A DNA stretch of 64,000 nt from assembly GCF_012489685.1 (NCBI RefSeq), contig NC_080044.1, positions 29,306,369-29,370,368 of the forward strand, given 5' to 3'. Below the pieces are notes generated by a model. The model made no database searches, had not been told where the DNA came from, and was given only the letters and a program-made list of their open reading frames with translations. The stretch's first letter is position 1; every line of letters begins with the position of its first letter. Source of the stretch: Lotus japonicus (taxonomy: Eukaryota > Streptophyta > Magnoliopsida > Fabales > Fabaceae). Of the stretch, positions 19,701 to 29,789 are shown one piece after another. Made by a program: the position numbers and the translations under genes.

Positions 19701-22700
19701 AGCTCTGCCACAGGATCCGAAATTTCCTGAAGCTCCACATGGTCCAACATATTATGGTATTCCAATACTAACCCTTTCTCCCCTTCCTCTAACAATTTAA
19801 TCATAGCCTTGGGAGAAGCCTTAGCTTTGGACAGAAAAGGATCACCTTGAAATTCTACCATCTGCCCTCCAATGCTTACCTTCAAAGTGAGGTTTCCAAA
19901 ATTTGCTTTAATGTCCCCTAAAGTAGCCAACCAATCTAGACCAAGCACCACATCAGCGCCTCCAAGATCAAACAAAAAGTAATCTTGGCACACTTGCACC
20001 TCTTGTATACTCAATTGGATCCCCTTACACACCTTGACATTTAATCTTATGTCCACCCCCACTTCCACCCAATAAGATGGTGTATTAGTAACTGCTAGTC
20101 CCAATTCCTCAACCATCCTTGCTATGAAATTATGGGATGCCCCACAATCAACTAAAACTTACAACCTCCTTGAAGCAATCTCCCCCCATGTTACGGTTAA
20201 ACAGTGGTTAGACAGTTAAGAAGTTGTTAATAGTTTGTTGAGTTTGTTAGAGTCGGTTAAGAGTTTGTTAGTTTGTTAAGTGTGTTGAATAACAGCAGTG
20301 TATATAAGCTGTGAAAAGCCATTGTAATATTCATGATTGCAGATGAATAAACTTCTTCTATTCTCTCTGATTCTCTCTTCTGTTCTTCCCTCTTTCTACC
20401 CTAATCCTAACACCCCACAACTTCAGAGACTTCCTAGTAGTAATACCAACAATGCTATTCATGGAAAGTTGTAAATTGTCTACTAAATCCTCCCCAACAG
20501 TTCTGCCTTCCTCACGCTCCCACTCCTCTCCATCCTCTAACAACATCACCTTATACTGTTTGTTTTTACACATGCTCAAGACCAAACTTCTCCTCACATC
20601 GAAAACACTCCCCTTTACTCAATTTCTCTTTCAATTCTGCATCAGACAACCTCTTGAAAGTTCCCCTATTTTTCCCATCACCCCCAACATAAGTTTTATT
20701 TACAGAAGAAGCAGAAGCTGTAGTAGAATTAGTTGAGCCTGAGACAGTGGTACCCCCCTTCCATTGGACACCAAAATTCCCAGTCTTAACAGAACCAGCA
20801 GATTTATTATAAGAACCAATTTTACTACCCCCTGAATTTCCAACCTTAGCTATTGCCCTGTTCTTCCCATCAATCAATAAGGTCTTTTTAATCATAGCAG
20901 TTAAAATTCTAGGTTCATACAACAAAACTTCATATGCTAAATCTTCTTTTAACCCATTCACAAACACATCCAACAAATAATCTTCTTCTAAACCCTGAAT
21001 CATGCTAACATACCTTTCAAAGTCCTCCACATACACATCAACTAAGCCTTCTTGCTTGTTGATCAACAATTCAACATTAAGGAAAAGGGTGTCTTTGAAG
21101 CAGTTGGATGAACCCGTTTTAAGATTCCAAGCTTGAAGTTATCCCAACCTGCTCCTGGATTGCTGGATTCCCACCTCTGAAACCAGCTCAACGCTCTTCC
21201 TTCAAGAGCCACAAAGGCAGCCTCCATGTGTTCCCTGCCCACCGCTTGTCTCAAACGAAAGAATCTTTCCATTTTCTGTATCCAACGATGTACATCGGCA
21301 TCTCCTTTGAAAATTGGCAGTTACTATTTTCGCCACTTGTCCCCAATTTCGGAAGCTGCGTCTTCATCTTCATCACGCGCAACACTCGGCGGCGAAGGTC
21401 ACAAGTGTCGGCGCGAATTCTCATCCAAACGCCGCGCGATCCTTGCTCGGCAACACGGTGATGATTCCCACAGCCTCTAAGATCGTCCAAATCTGATACC
21501 AAATGATAGACTCAAGAAGAATCAGATAGAATTGTATTATTCAAGAACCCTTATCCCAATTGGAATTAGGAAATGGCACAACACTGGGAATTTCAAGAGT
21601 CCCAATTCTCTCCACAATTTTCTAGTTCTAGAACTAACTGTAACTGACAGCCCTAATTCACTATTTATATTCCCTTTTCTAAATGTTTTCCCCACTAACA
21701 GCTATAAAAACCTAACTGCCACATGGCAAAGTCTAACTAACCCTCTCTTTTTCCCCTTCTTTGATAGACTTTAGTGACAACAGGTCTATCCTCATGCCTA
21801 ACATCCTTCCAATGGAATCCAAACCTGCCATCATGAGATTCCAAAGGAAGCTGGGTGCGACAAGGCCATTGGCAAAGAATGAAAGTCTTTAAACATACTC
21901 TTTTGGGAATTCTCTCAAAATAGACTAAGTTAATCACAATACTGGTTTTCATTTACATATAGTTTTCCGATAAATATTTAAATAAAAGAGAAGGAAAAGA
22001 ACAATAAGATGTAAAAGTTGAAGAAACAACAAAAATATAAACTCTAAAAATTAACATTTTTTAGTGGACAGCGAACTGTTATTAAACATTTAATCATGTT
22101 GAAATATACTTAACAGAGAGAAGAATATAGGATGGCCAACCTGCATGCAAACAAGTTTAGAGTCACCTTTGATACGAATGCCAGTAAACCCCTTTTTAAG
22201 AGCATATCTCATTCCCAATATCATTGCACGGTATTCAGCAGCATTGTTGGTTGCTATACCCGCGCCTTCACGCAACCTACAAATCTAAAAACTAATAATA
22301 GTTAAAGAGATAATACTAGTTGTATGAAAGTGACCCATTTATAGTGAAAAATCAAAAGTATACCAAACTCCCATCGGTAGATCGCAAAATAGCCCCAGCA
22401 CCAGCTTTTCCAGGATTTCCTTTTGACGCACCATCAAACTCAAGAAGACATGTCTGCTGCACAAAGATAGATGACTATGAACAGTTATATGAACAGTAAA
22501 GAATTAACCAAAAGATTTCATTCAAAACTCCATAGGATAAAATCAACAATAACAACTAGAGAGCCTCCAGTGTCAAACTTGAATTTAAAATTAAAATGGT
22601 GATTCGAAAATAAGGTTATTATCCCTGATTTATTCCCAGTATGTGAGGATAAAATGCATTGTAATTAACCCATAATTGGAGGGATTAATGTGCAATGTAG

Positions 22701-25700
22701 CCAATACTTCTCCCAACGTCCTCAAGGTGCAATAACAGGACCCAAATAACCCTGATACACCCTATACTTTACCATCCCATAAAACTTGACATTTCAGTTA
22801 GAAAGGATAGCAATATATGCAATTGCACTGACTATCACCCAATGGTTTACTATCTAAATACTCACGGCTAAATGACAACACCTGCATAAGGAGCAGATGC
22901 ATCAATAGTCGTTGAAATATTTTTCCATACACAAGGTTTCTGCTTACAGTTTCAAGTGAAGAGGCTTCAGCTACTGCATCATTTTCTAATTTAACCTGCT
23001 TTCTCAAGGGATCATCAGAGATGGATGTAGGACCAGTTACTCTCTGTTAAGAAAATAAGGAAATGTCTGTAAAGAAAATAAGGAAATGTCTGTAACGTAG
23101 TCAAACATTTGCAATGAAACAAACAAGATTGGATGCGGATTAGGAAGAATCATCACATGAAGAAAGGATAACCAAATACCAATACATCGCAGAACAAGCA
23201 ATGACATGAAAACAGCTGCTTGAAAGATATTTCGGGAGGACTGATTTGAGAAAAAACATTTCAGTTTTCATTAATTAATTAATAATTACAAACGTACTAC
23301 CTTATTTTCAAATGACTCTTGGTTTTAAAGATTTCGTAAGGAAACAATGAAAATAACATCTTTTTCTGTTTTCACTGTTTTCTGGAAACAGGGAAGTGAA
23401 AACAATAAATAAAATAAAACACTCTAAAACCAAAGAGGTCCCCTTAATAACCTATATGAATCCACAACATTTTCTAGAGTCTCAACTAATATTAGACTCT
23501 TAGGCGGATGTTTCTTGCTGAAAATGCAAGTGAGTGTAGCATCTCATGCTGCTGATGGTCCACGCAGTAATACTTAAGGTATTATCAAGCACTGATAAAA
23601 TCCTTTTAATACATCAATTTTTTTCACTAAACACAACACCATCAATCACAATGACTCTTTATTATTATATAGTTATGCATATGTATGCAATGTTGCACAA
23701 TCATTGTAAGATTCCATGCTACTTGAGCAACCTTTGTAGTCAAATTTAAGGCCCTGATCGGGATGCTTGTGAGTTTGAAGTTTTAAAATTTTTGAAAACT
23801 AAAACCAGTTGTTAGAAACCTGATTTTTATTGATAGAAAACCCTAATTCCCAATTGGAAACTAGGGAGAGATACAAGAGGAAGGGATACCAAACACCCTT
23901 CCAAGCCTAAGAGAGAACCACTTCTCTCTCTAACCCAATTCCTAAACTGAATAACAAGATACCCCTAATGTTCACTAACCTCTCTTATTTATAGGCAACA
24001 TGCCTTATAACTGTCTAACTAACTTCCTAACAACTAACAATTCCTAACTAACCCTGCATTCCTATCAATACTCCCCCCCCCCCCTGAAAATTCACCTAGT
24101 ACTCAAGGTGAAGGACAAATTACAAGCAATCTAAATGAACAGCATCACCACAGAGCCAATGGAGACAATCACAGCTTCCACCTGGATCCCATAGCATGAA
24201 GCAAATAGCCTTAGTCGTGTATGAAGGGTTGAACACCTTCCCTGAGCACCCAAAACAGATTCTGCCAGGAGTGATATGGCAGAAATTCCAGCAGATGCAA
24301 ACTAGAAACAACCAAGGAGCAACAACTTCAAAAGCAAACTCAGCTAAAAATGAGTTGGTAAGCATCTCCCCATATCCAGCCCACAAATGCTCAAAGAGAC
24401 CAATACTTGAATCAACATTAAAAAGGGGTTGAATTAGCACTATAGCAACCTCTTCAAGAGCAAACTTAGACATGAAAGAATTGACAGGTATCCCAAAATT
24501 AGCCAACCAAGTCTCAAGTAGTCCAATACTTGAATCAGCACTAAAAATCAACCCTCCTCCAAGTGTCCTAAGTTGGGACAGTGTCCAACTGGCACAAACA
24601 AAAACATGCTGATACCAAAATAGAAAATTGAACTTAGCTGCTTGAGAATGGTCCCTTAACCTTTTAAGTAGCCAGCTAGTGCAATCTTCAACAGCTAGGC
24701 CCCCCAAACTGATATTACCCGAGCCATTTTCTTTCCCACTACCTTCAACTGACAGTAATGTGGCCATTATTCAACTTAATTGGGCTCATTAAATCTATAC
24801 TGTTTTGGACTTTTGAAGCCTTCCCAGCCTCTTCTAACAATTGGGCTTGACCCACTCTTTCCCTGCTACTAGCTGTCCCTAACAAGGGTGCTAAGCCCTG
24901 GAATTCCACTACAACAGAACACCTGTTGCTGCATGGGACATGTGTCCACTCCACAACCTCAGAAAATTTATCTTTAAGACTTTCATTCTCCAAATCTAAC
25001 ACGTTTTTGTCTCCTCTATCAACAGCAAGTAAAAACTGGTAAAACCACTTTTGTGTTGAAAGATCTCCACTTACCTCATGGGCAATTCGGTCAAACAGTT
25101 GACCCCAAGGTGCAAATCCAGTTATGCCCTCATCTTCCCTTACTCTGCGCACGTGAATGCTCATCGCCACACAACTAATCACATCCAACAGCTTGAAAAT
25201 CAGACCGCCACCACCGCTCAAGTTCGGCAGCTTCGCCGGTGGTGGGAGCGGCCGCGCCACCCACCTACAACTCCGAAAGGGACACATCTCTGCCTCCTCC
25301 CGCTTTGCCATTTCCAGCGCACTACAAGATGGGTTTGGTGGCTTCGCCGGCGGACGGTTCGCTTTCTCCGGCCGCGTGGTGAATCGTCGGAATCCAGTAC
25401 CTTTTTGGAGGCGCAGGTTCTAGCTTCTCCTCTCCCCCAATTTTGGAACAATTTCGTCGAACCCTAAATCGATGGTTTGGGGCCAAACGGTGAATCCTTT
25501 CTCCTTTTCCCATCGAAGGTTCTGTTCTTGGATTTCTACCATTGACGGAATGAGGACGACCTTCCCCGTTCCTACTTCCTCCTGCTTCTCCGGCGTCGTG
25601 AGATTCAATAACACGGGTTCACCCTCTGTTTCTCGATCGACTCGCTGAATCACCACCGCTGCGGTTTTCTCTGTCTCCGCCGAATCAAGATTGGGTTTGT

Positions 25701-28700
25701 GCGGCACTGCAAACTCCGATGGCCTATGAAACACATTCGCTGCCGCTCTCCTTGTCTCAGACGCGGCCTCTGATTCTCTCCTTTCTTGTTCAATAAAGAT
25801 GGCTTTTTGAATAACCTCAGAAAGAGAGTGAAGTTCATACAATTGTACCTCTATCCGGATTTCTTCCTTCAATCCCTTCAAGAAAGTGCCTTTCACAAAT
25901 TCTGGATCAATTTCTCTGAGAGCACCCACGTACTTCTCAAAATCTTTCACATTATCTTCCACCGTTTCATCTTGCTTCAGAGAAAGAAGCAACTCAAATG
26001 GATTCTGAATCTTTGAGGGCTGAAACCTCCTCACCACTGCAATCTTGAACCCTTCCCATGACGAATTGGGACTACAACCGGTCCACCATTGAAACCAGGT
26101 AAGAGCCCTTCCTTTTAAGGCCTCCATGGTTGATTGCATCTTGTCTTCTTCTCTCACCTTCTTCAACAGAAAGAAACGCTCCAAACTGTGTACCCAGTCA
26201 TACGCATCATCACCCCCAAAAATTGGAATTTCCCTTACCCATTGCTCTGAAATTCTTGCCATGTTCCTTGCTTCTTCCATAGCGCAGCAAAGAATTGGTG
26301 GTTCAGGCACCAGATCGGTGCTCTGATACCAATGATAGAAACCTGATTTTTATTGATAGAAAACCCTAATTCCCAATTGGAAACTAGGGAGAGATACAAG
26401 AGGAAGGGATACCAAACACCCTTCCAAGCCTAAGAGAGAACCACTTCTCTCTCTAACCCAATTCCTAAACTGAATAACAAGATACCCCTAATGTTCACTA
26501 ACCTCTCTTATTTATAGGCAACATGCCTTATAACTGTCTAACTAACTTCCTAACAACTAACAATTCCTAACTAACCCTGCATTCCTATCACCAGTTTTCA
26601 GTTTTCAATTTTTAGTTTCATCTTTTTTGGTTTTTAATTTTGAAAGAGTTGCAGACTAGCGATAGAGAAAATAGATCGAACAAACTAGCAGATCACGTGA
26701 AGTAATTAAAAATAATAATTGAAAAAAGTAAACCCACTATAGCACATCCACATTAACGGGGTACTAAATGCTAAGATGATATATTTTAAAACTAGAAAGA
26801 ATAATTGGAAACCTCTTTTTTCAGTTTCCCAAACAAGTAGAAACTGTTTTGAAATGGGGTAAAAATTAAAATCAAAACCAATTTTCCCGAACATGTTTTG
26901 TTTTGAATTTCACAATTCAAAACTAAAAACCAAAAACTACAACCACCCCGAACGGGGCCTAAGAAAGTTTGAAATACAGTTCAAAGAATGGAAGGCAGAC
27001 ATGAGAGGGGTGTCATAAAGAAACATCTCAGAAAGACAAAATAATGAGGATATTACATACTTCTCCCAATAATGCTTGTTTTGAGGATATTATAATATAT
27101 TTGAATACATATACATAATCTCTGGATCTCTTTCTTCCTGATAACCATGTTATAGTTCCAACTGTGCAAATACTTACCACATTATCTTGTTCAAGCATTT
27201 CCAGAGACCTCTTTTTAGATACATCCTCAATTGATGTGGCTCCTTTGGTAGAAGAAGGATCCTGAATTACGCATAATAAATCATACTCCCTCCGTTCCAA
27301 AATGTAAGTTGTTTTAGAATTTGTACTATATTCCAAAATATAAGTTATTTTGCAAAACCAATGCATTTTTTCTCTCTTTCTTCCTCATATACCCTCATTT
27401 AATATTATATCTCTTAATTACCACCTTCAATTTTCACCTATCACAACTCTCACTATCCACTTAACCAATAATAACATTTCTCTCTCCTTAATATAACACA
27501 ACTTTAAATAGGGGTATTTTAATCAAAAAAATTATCAATTAATGAGCTCTTAAACAATGTGCACAACCTAAAACAACCTATATTTTGGAACGGAGGGAGT
27601 ATTGCTTAATTAAAAAACTTCAAAGTTCATTAAATTTATCGAGGGAGAAAGCATAGTCGACGGAACAGAAGTGTGCCAGCTATATTACAGGGTACTATCT
27701 TTAAAAGAAATTTTTTAATGCAAAATACTATTATCTACTTCAAATTTCTTTCTGACATAACCACAAAACAAGTTCTACAATATTGTAATCCAGTAGAAAC
27801 TGAACCTAGTAATTAGTAATTGAAACTGCAATGGTACGTGTTTAAAGGATTCTTCATATAAAATTGTCTTACAAGAATATCAAAGTGAAAGAGGAATCCT
27901 ACCATCACTCACCAAAGCCCTGCTAATATAAACATAATTTACATTATCCGAGAGTACATTCTTTTACCGATTCAAATTACTTTGCAGTTGGCACTAAGAA
28001 CATTAGTATATGCCTTCAACTCACAATTAAGGAAACAGATATCAACCAAGAATATAAGTTTCAGAGAATTGAACGTCTTGAACGGTAACTTTATACATCC
28101 TATTTTTAGACAGATGAAAAATCATCAAAAAGAAGGGAGAATTAAATGCATAAAAGCAGTTATTTACCTGGAAAGGGCAAGGTACAAGCAAGCCAAACAA
28201 ATCCTCTTTCAATTCAGAGGCTTCAATAGTGTACAAAGCATTTTTTAGTCCATGCGAGAGAAGATATTCCTCAGTGCCCTTCGACAACGAATATCCCTTG
28301 TATACACTAACAGGAGGATCGCATACCTACCAGGTGATACAGAAGCAAGAATTTATTGAGGCTATTACAACAAAACACTAATAATTTATCCTTACTCCTT
28401 AGCCTTCGAAGATTACTTTTCAGTTTTGAAAAAAGGAAATGGAAACAACACACAAAACACTAAATGTTCCTAGTTCTTAACATCTAAACTTACAGCTAGT
28501 AATCACCCGACAGAGTGAAGTAATACAGTTCAAAGATCAGAAGCATAATGGATTACTCAGATTGCTCTACAGTTTCAATCAATCATTTTTCTCACCTTCA
28601 ATCTTTATGGCCAACAAAAATTCAAAACAGTGAAAAGCTCCAAAGTTTAATAAACAAAAAAGTATGATGGCAACTTGAATTTTTCTATTGGCACCCAATT

Positions 28701-29162
28701 TTTCTCACCTTCAATTTGCTAAAATTCCAACATTTTATGAGCAAGATAAACAAAATGAAAAGAAAAGAAAAACACCAAGAAAATTATAGATAATGAGGTT
28801 CCGAGGAGAATTACAGAAGATCCAACTTGAGCCTGAGAGTCACTGAGACTGTTATAGACTCCAACAATGTCCCCTTTCCGCACCACATAGAAAGCGTCCT
28901 TCTCCTGCTCCATCACCGCTTCAGGCTCCACCTTCGGCAACCGAGAAGAAGCGGTTTTGCGCCCTTTTCGGGCGGAATAGCACCGAAAATGAAACCGGTT
29001 GAGGAAGAGTTCTGAATGGCAAGAGCTAACACCGGAAAACGCTGATTTCCTCGGGAACGAGAGAATGGAAGAAGAAGAAGAAGAGCGGTTCGCGGCGATG
29101 AATCGAGCGGTCCTTCCGACTATGGTAGCAGTATACGATGACAGTTGCGACAGGCAGTTCAT
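16741..29162 (-). CDS. RNH1: Plant organelle-type ribonuclease H1, eight exons, 364 aa
   Basis: Exons (minus): 28815-29162, 28168-28326, 27178-27261, 22948-23043, 22364-22453, 22141-22284, 17234-17341, 16741-16806. All joins are in phase 0 with GT..AG borders. The N-terminal ~70 residues are Ser/Arg-rich, like a plastid or mitochondrial targeting peptide. A hybrid-binding domain starts at residue 91 ([15 protein letters not shown]) and runs into exon 2 ([13 protein letters not shown]). The RNase H fold spans ~230-364 with all four catalytic acids: D236 ([10 protein letters not shown]), E276 (NNAAEYRA), D300 (KGDSKLV) and D350 ([10 protein letters not shown]). The family cleaves RNA in RNA-DNA hybrids and limits R-loops; the Arabidopsis RNH1B/RNH1C type acts in mitochondria or chloroplasts. 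No stop or frameshift is seen although the introns are full of transposons. Exon 5 could start three bases earlier (CAGCAG acceptor). Confidence 0.9.
17967..18245 (+). mobile_element. Solo LTR of the TR-GAG family
   Basis: It starts TGATAGG and ends TTTCTATCA, with the five-base duplication CAGAA on both sides (17962-17966 and 18246-18250). It is alignable over its length with the LTRs of the gag-only element at 23810-26590 read on the other strand (shared GCCTATAAATAAGAG, GGGTGTTTGG, ATTAGGGTT). Those LTRs are 258 bp and this one 279 bp. A TATA-like TATAAATA lies near 18055. Confidence 0.88.
18485..20188 (-). pseudogene. Reina-like gypsy protease, reverse transcriptase and RNase H remnant
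   Basis: Read on minus from 20188: the protease motif [15 protein letters not shown], then [17 protein letters not shown], then the reverse transcriptase pieces [36 protein letters not shown] and [20 protein letters not shown]. After a damaged fingers/palm region come [13 protein letters not shown] and RNase H ([15 protein letters not shown], then KTDQRSLKF near 18500). Many stops and frameshifts interrupt it, and the FxDD active site is not recoverable. No integrase or 3' LTR follows, so the element is truncated near 18480. Confidence 0.8.
20189..20412 (+). mobile_element. Solo LTR (224 bp) nested in the Reina-like element
   Basis: TGTTACGG..CCTAACA, flanked by CCCCA on both sides (20184-20188 and 20413-20417). 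A TATA box (GTATATAAGC) at about 20300 and AATAAA at 20346 fit a small LTR read on plus. Removing it brings the gag end and the protease start of the host element next to each other. Confidence 0.85.
20413..21480 (-). pseudogene. Reina-like gypsy gag pseudogene
   Basis: On minus from about 21480: [20 protein letters not shown] and [13 protein letters not shown], then a frameshift near 21065, then [20 protein letters not shown] and [13 protein letters not shown], characteristic of the retrotransposon gag domain. A Ser/Thr-rich region follows, then [16 protein letters not shown], a zinc-knuckle-like start, and [12 protein letters not shown]. It ends at the 20189-20412 solo LTR. The layout (gag, knuckle, then DCGASHNF protease) is that of the Reina chromovirus clade. 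Confidence 0.78.
21504..21740 (-). mobile_element. Reina-like LTR
   Basis: The inner end is secure: on minus the LTR closes ..GAGTCTATCA at 21504 and is followed by TTTGGTATCAGAT, a methionine-tRNA primer-binding site, and then gag. The outer end is uncertain. A purine-rich tract (AAAGAAGGGGAAAAAGAGAG on minus, about 21757-21738) suggests about 21737; a TGTTAGG at 21803 is an alternative. Confidence 0.6.
22454..22947 (-). other. RNase H1 intron 4
   Basis: An AT-rich 494-base intron with GT at 22947 and AG at 22454. No element is recognised. Confidence 0.75.
24120..24767 (-). CDS. ORF3 of the TR-GAG element, 215 aa, unknown
   Basis: An open frame overlapping the end of ORF2 by 23 bases. It contains two copies of a similar motif ([20 protein letters not shown] and [20 protein letters not shown]) about 40 residues apart, suggesting an internal duplication, and a Cys/Trp-rich C-terminal third. 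I recognise no domain. It may be non-coding interior that is open by chance; the length and the repeat make it worth recording. Confidence 0.3.
   Translation of the reverse strand: MATLLSVEGSGKENGSGNISLGGLAVEDCTSWLLKRLRDHSQAAKFNFLFWYQHVFVCASWTLSQLRTLGGGLIFSADSSIGLLETWLANFGIPVNSFMSKFALEEVAIVLIQPLFNVDSSIGLFEHLWAGYGEMLTNSFLAEFAFEVVAPWLFLVCICWNFCHITPGRICFGCSGKVFNPSYTTKAICFMLWDPGGSCDCLHWLCGDAVHLDCL
24745..25311 (-). CDS. ORF2 of the TR-GAG element, 188 aa, unknown
   Basis: It starts at 25311, downstream of and in a different frame from gag. It contains an aromatic/charged segment ([20 protein letters not shown], then [16 protein letters not shown]), but no conserved catalytic motif that I recognise. 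It may be the 3' part of an ancestral gag-linked region or a captured sequence. Confidence 0.35.
   Translation of the reverse strand: MAKREEAEMCPFRSCRWVARPLPPPAKLPNLSGGGGLIFKLLDVISCVAMSIHVRRVREDEGITGFAPWGQLFDRIAHEVSGDLSTQKWFYQFLLAVDRGDKNVLDLENESLKDKFSEVVEWTHVPCSNRCSVVVEFQGLAPLLGTASSRERVGQAQLLEEAGKASKVQNSIDLMSPIKLNNGHITVS
25420..26310 (-). CDS. Gag protein of the TR-GAG element, 296 aa
   Basis: The retrotransposon gag (PF03732-type) domain is clear: [20 protein letters not shown], then [44 protein letters not shown] and [15 protein letters not shown], over residues ~28-175. The gag should form the virus-like particle. No zinc knuckle is present in this frame. The start at 26310 is just inside the primer-binding site. 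The Reina-like gag at 20413-21480 in the same gene is a distant relative ([24 protein letters not shown]). Confidence 0.85.
   Translation of the reverse strand: MPEPPILCCAMEEARNMARISEQWVREIPIFGGDDAYDWVHSLERFFLLKKVREEDKMQSTMEALKGRALTWFQWWTGCSPNSSWEGFKIAVVRRFQPSKIQNPFELLLSLKQDETVEDNVKDFEKYVGALREIDPEFVKGTFLKGLKEEIRIEVQLYELHSLSEVIQKAIFIEQERRESEAASETRRAAANVFHRPSEFAVPHKPNLDSAETEKTAAVVIQRVDRETEGEPVLLNLTTPEKQEEVGTGKVVLIPSMVEIQEQNLRWEKEKGFTVWPQTIDLGFDEIVPKLGERRS
27286..27599. mobile_element. Stowaway-type (Tc1/mariner) MITE
   Basis: The ends CTCCCTCCGTTCCAAAAT and, on minus, CTCCCTCCGTTCCAAAAT are a classic Stowaway terminal repeat, flanked by TA on both sides (27284-27285 and 27600-27601). It is 314 bp in RNase H1 intron 2, 25 bases beyond the exon 3 border. 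Confidence 0.95.
27600..28167 (-). other. RNase H1 intron 2, remainder
   Basis: AT-rich intron between exon 2 and the Stowaway element. Nothing else is recognised. Confidence 0.7.
28327..28814 (-). other. RNase H1 intron 1
   Basis: A 488-base AT-rich intron with GTAATT donor (28814) and TAG acceptor (28327). Nothing else is recognised. Confidence 0.75.
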
Positions 29163-29440
29163 GACAAAGAAGAGTTCTCTAGATTGACCAGGACGGAGGA
29201 GTCAGCTCCCGTTTGGTCGCTGAGAAAGTGAAGGAAAATGCATGGAATCGACGATTGACTGGAAAAGGAAATAACAGTAGCTGGTTTCAGAACACAACTG
29301 AGAAGGAGAAAGTTGAAGTGAAAGATGAAAAGGAAGAGTGTGCTAATAGATCATCGGGGACAAGTTGGCCCAAAGAACTATTGGGCCAATATAATTTTCA
29401 ACTGATTTGGATTTGGGGATTTTTTTTTTTTTTCTAGATA
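29163..29440 (-). promoter_or_regulatory. Probable RNase H1 promoter with two site II elements
   Basis: Two TGGGCC motifs in opposite orientation (GGCCCA at 29367-29372 and TGGGCC at 29382-29387) lie about 205-225 bases upstream of the ATG. Site II (TGGGCY) elements are common in promoters of plant genes for proliferating cells and organelle functions. The positions fit, but activity is inference. No convincing TATA box is seen. Confidence 0.45.
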
Positions 29441-29789
29441 ATTACCCGCACGAACCCGACTCGATTTGACGGATAAAACACCACTTTGATAAGGTTTGAG
29501 TTTGGATTTAACCGCATCTTTAAAACTAGGTTTGGATTTAGGTTTGACATTTCCGCTTGAACCTAACTTGAATCCAATATGCATAATATTACAAAACTAC
29601 TTTTATTTGTATATATGTATATGTTTTGGTGATTAACTATGAAAAGATTTATATAAAAGTTTGTAACCATAACATATATTTCGGTATATTGGTCGAGTGT
29701 TACTTTATTCTATTTCCTATATACAAAATTTGTTAAGTTCAAACGTTTATTCATATTGTTTATCATATTTTGAATGATAACAATTTTAA
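29441..29789. other. Upstream intergenic region
   Basis: A T-run (29419-29433) is followed by repeat-like sequence (CCCGCACGAACCCGACTCG and variants of GGTTTGGATTT to ~29580) and then AT-rich DNA. No gene. Confidence 0.5.

Larger units (their letters stand above)
17342..22140 (-). other. RNase H1 intron 6 (4.8 kb), filled with transposons
   Basis: It holds a 279-bp solo LTR (17967-18245), a decayed Reina-like element (about 18480-21740) and a 224-bp solo LTR within that (20189-20412). The remaining 17342-17966, 18246-18480 and 21960-22140 are AT-rich with nothing recognisable. Confidence 0.8.
23810..26590 (-). mobile_element. Complete gag-only LTR retrotransposon (TR-GAG type)
   Basis: Two 258-bp LTRs (23810-24067 and 26333-26590) that look nearly identical (one difference noticed, GTTAG/GATAG at the start) and the five-base duplication CCAGT on both sides (23805-23809 and 26591-26595) show an intact, recent insertion. 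Next to the right LTR is the primer-binding site TTGGTATCAGAGC (minus); next to the left LTR is a G-rich polypurine tract (minus, 24088-24068). The 2.27-kb interior encodes gag and two further frames but no protease, reverse transcriptase or integrase, so movement must rely on an autonomous partner. Terminal-repeat elements with only GAG are a described plant class. Confidence 0.9.
23750..26959. mobile_element. Tourist-like (PIF/Harbinger) MITE split by the TR-GAG element
   Basis: The left end GGCCCTGATCGGGATG and the right end read on minus GGCCCCGTTCGGGGTG are imperfect inverted repeats, flanked by TAA on both sides (23747-23749 and 26960-26962), as in PIF/Harbinger MITEs. Without the inserted element and one target copy it would be about 425 bp (23750-23809 plus 26596-26959). 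Confidence 0.65.
23044..27177 (-). other. RNase H1 intron 3 (4.1 kb)
   Basis: It contains the Tourist-like MITE at 23750-26959 with the TR-GAG element inside. 23044-23749 and 26963-27177 are AT-rich with nothing recognisable beyond a short duplication (GAAAATAAGGAAATGTCTGT twice near 23048-23092). Confidence 0.8.

Noticed and set aside
28827..29437. Plus-strand frames at 28827, 28999 and 29213
   Set aside because: They are antisense to, or upstream of, RNase H1 exon 1, with no recognisable domain.
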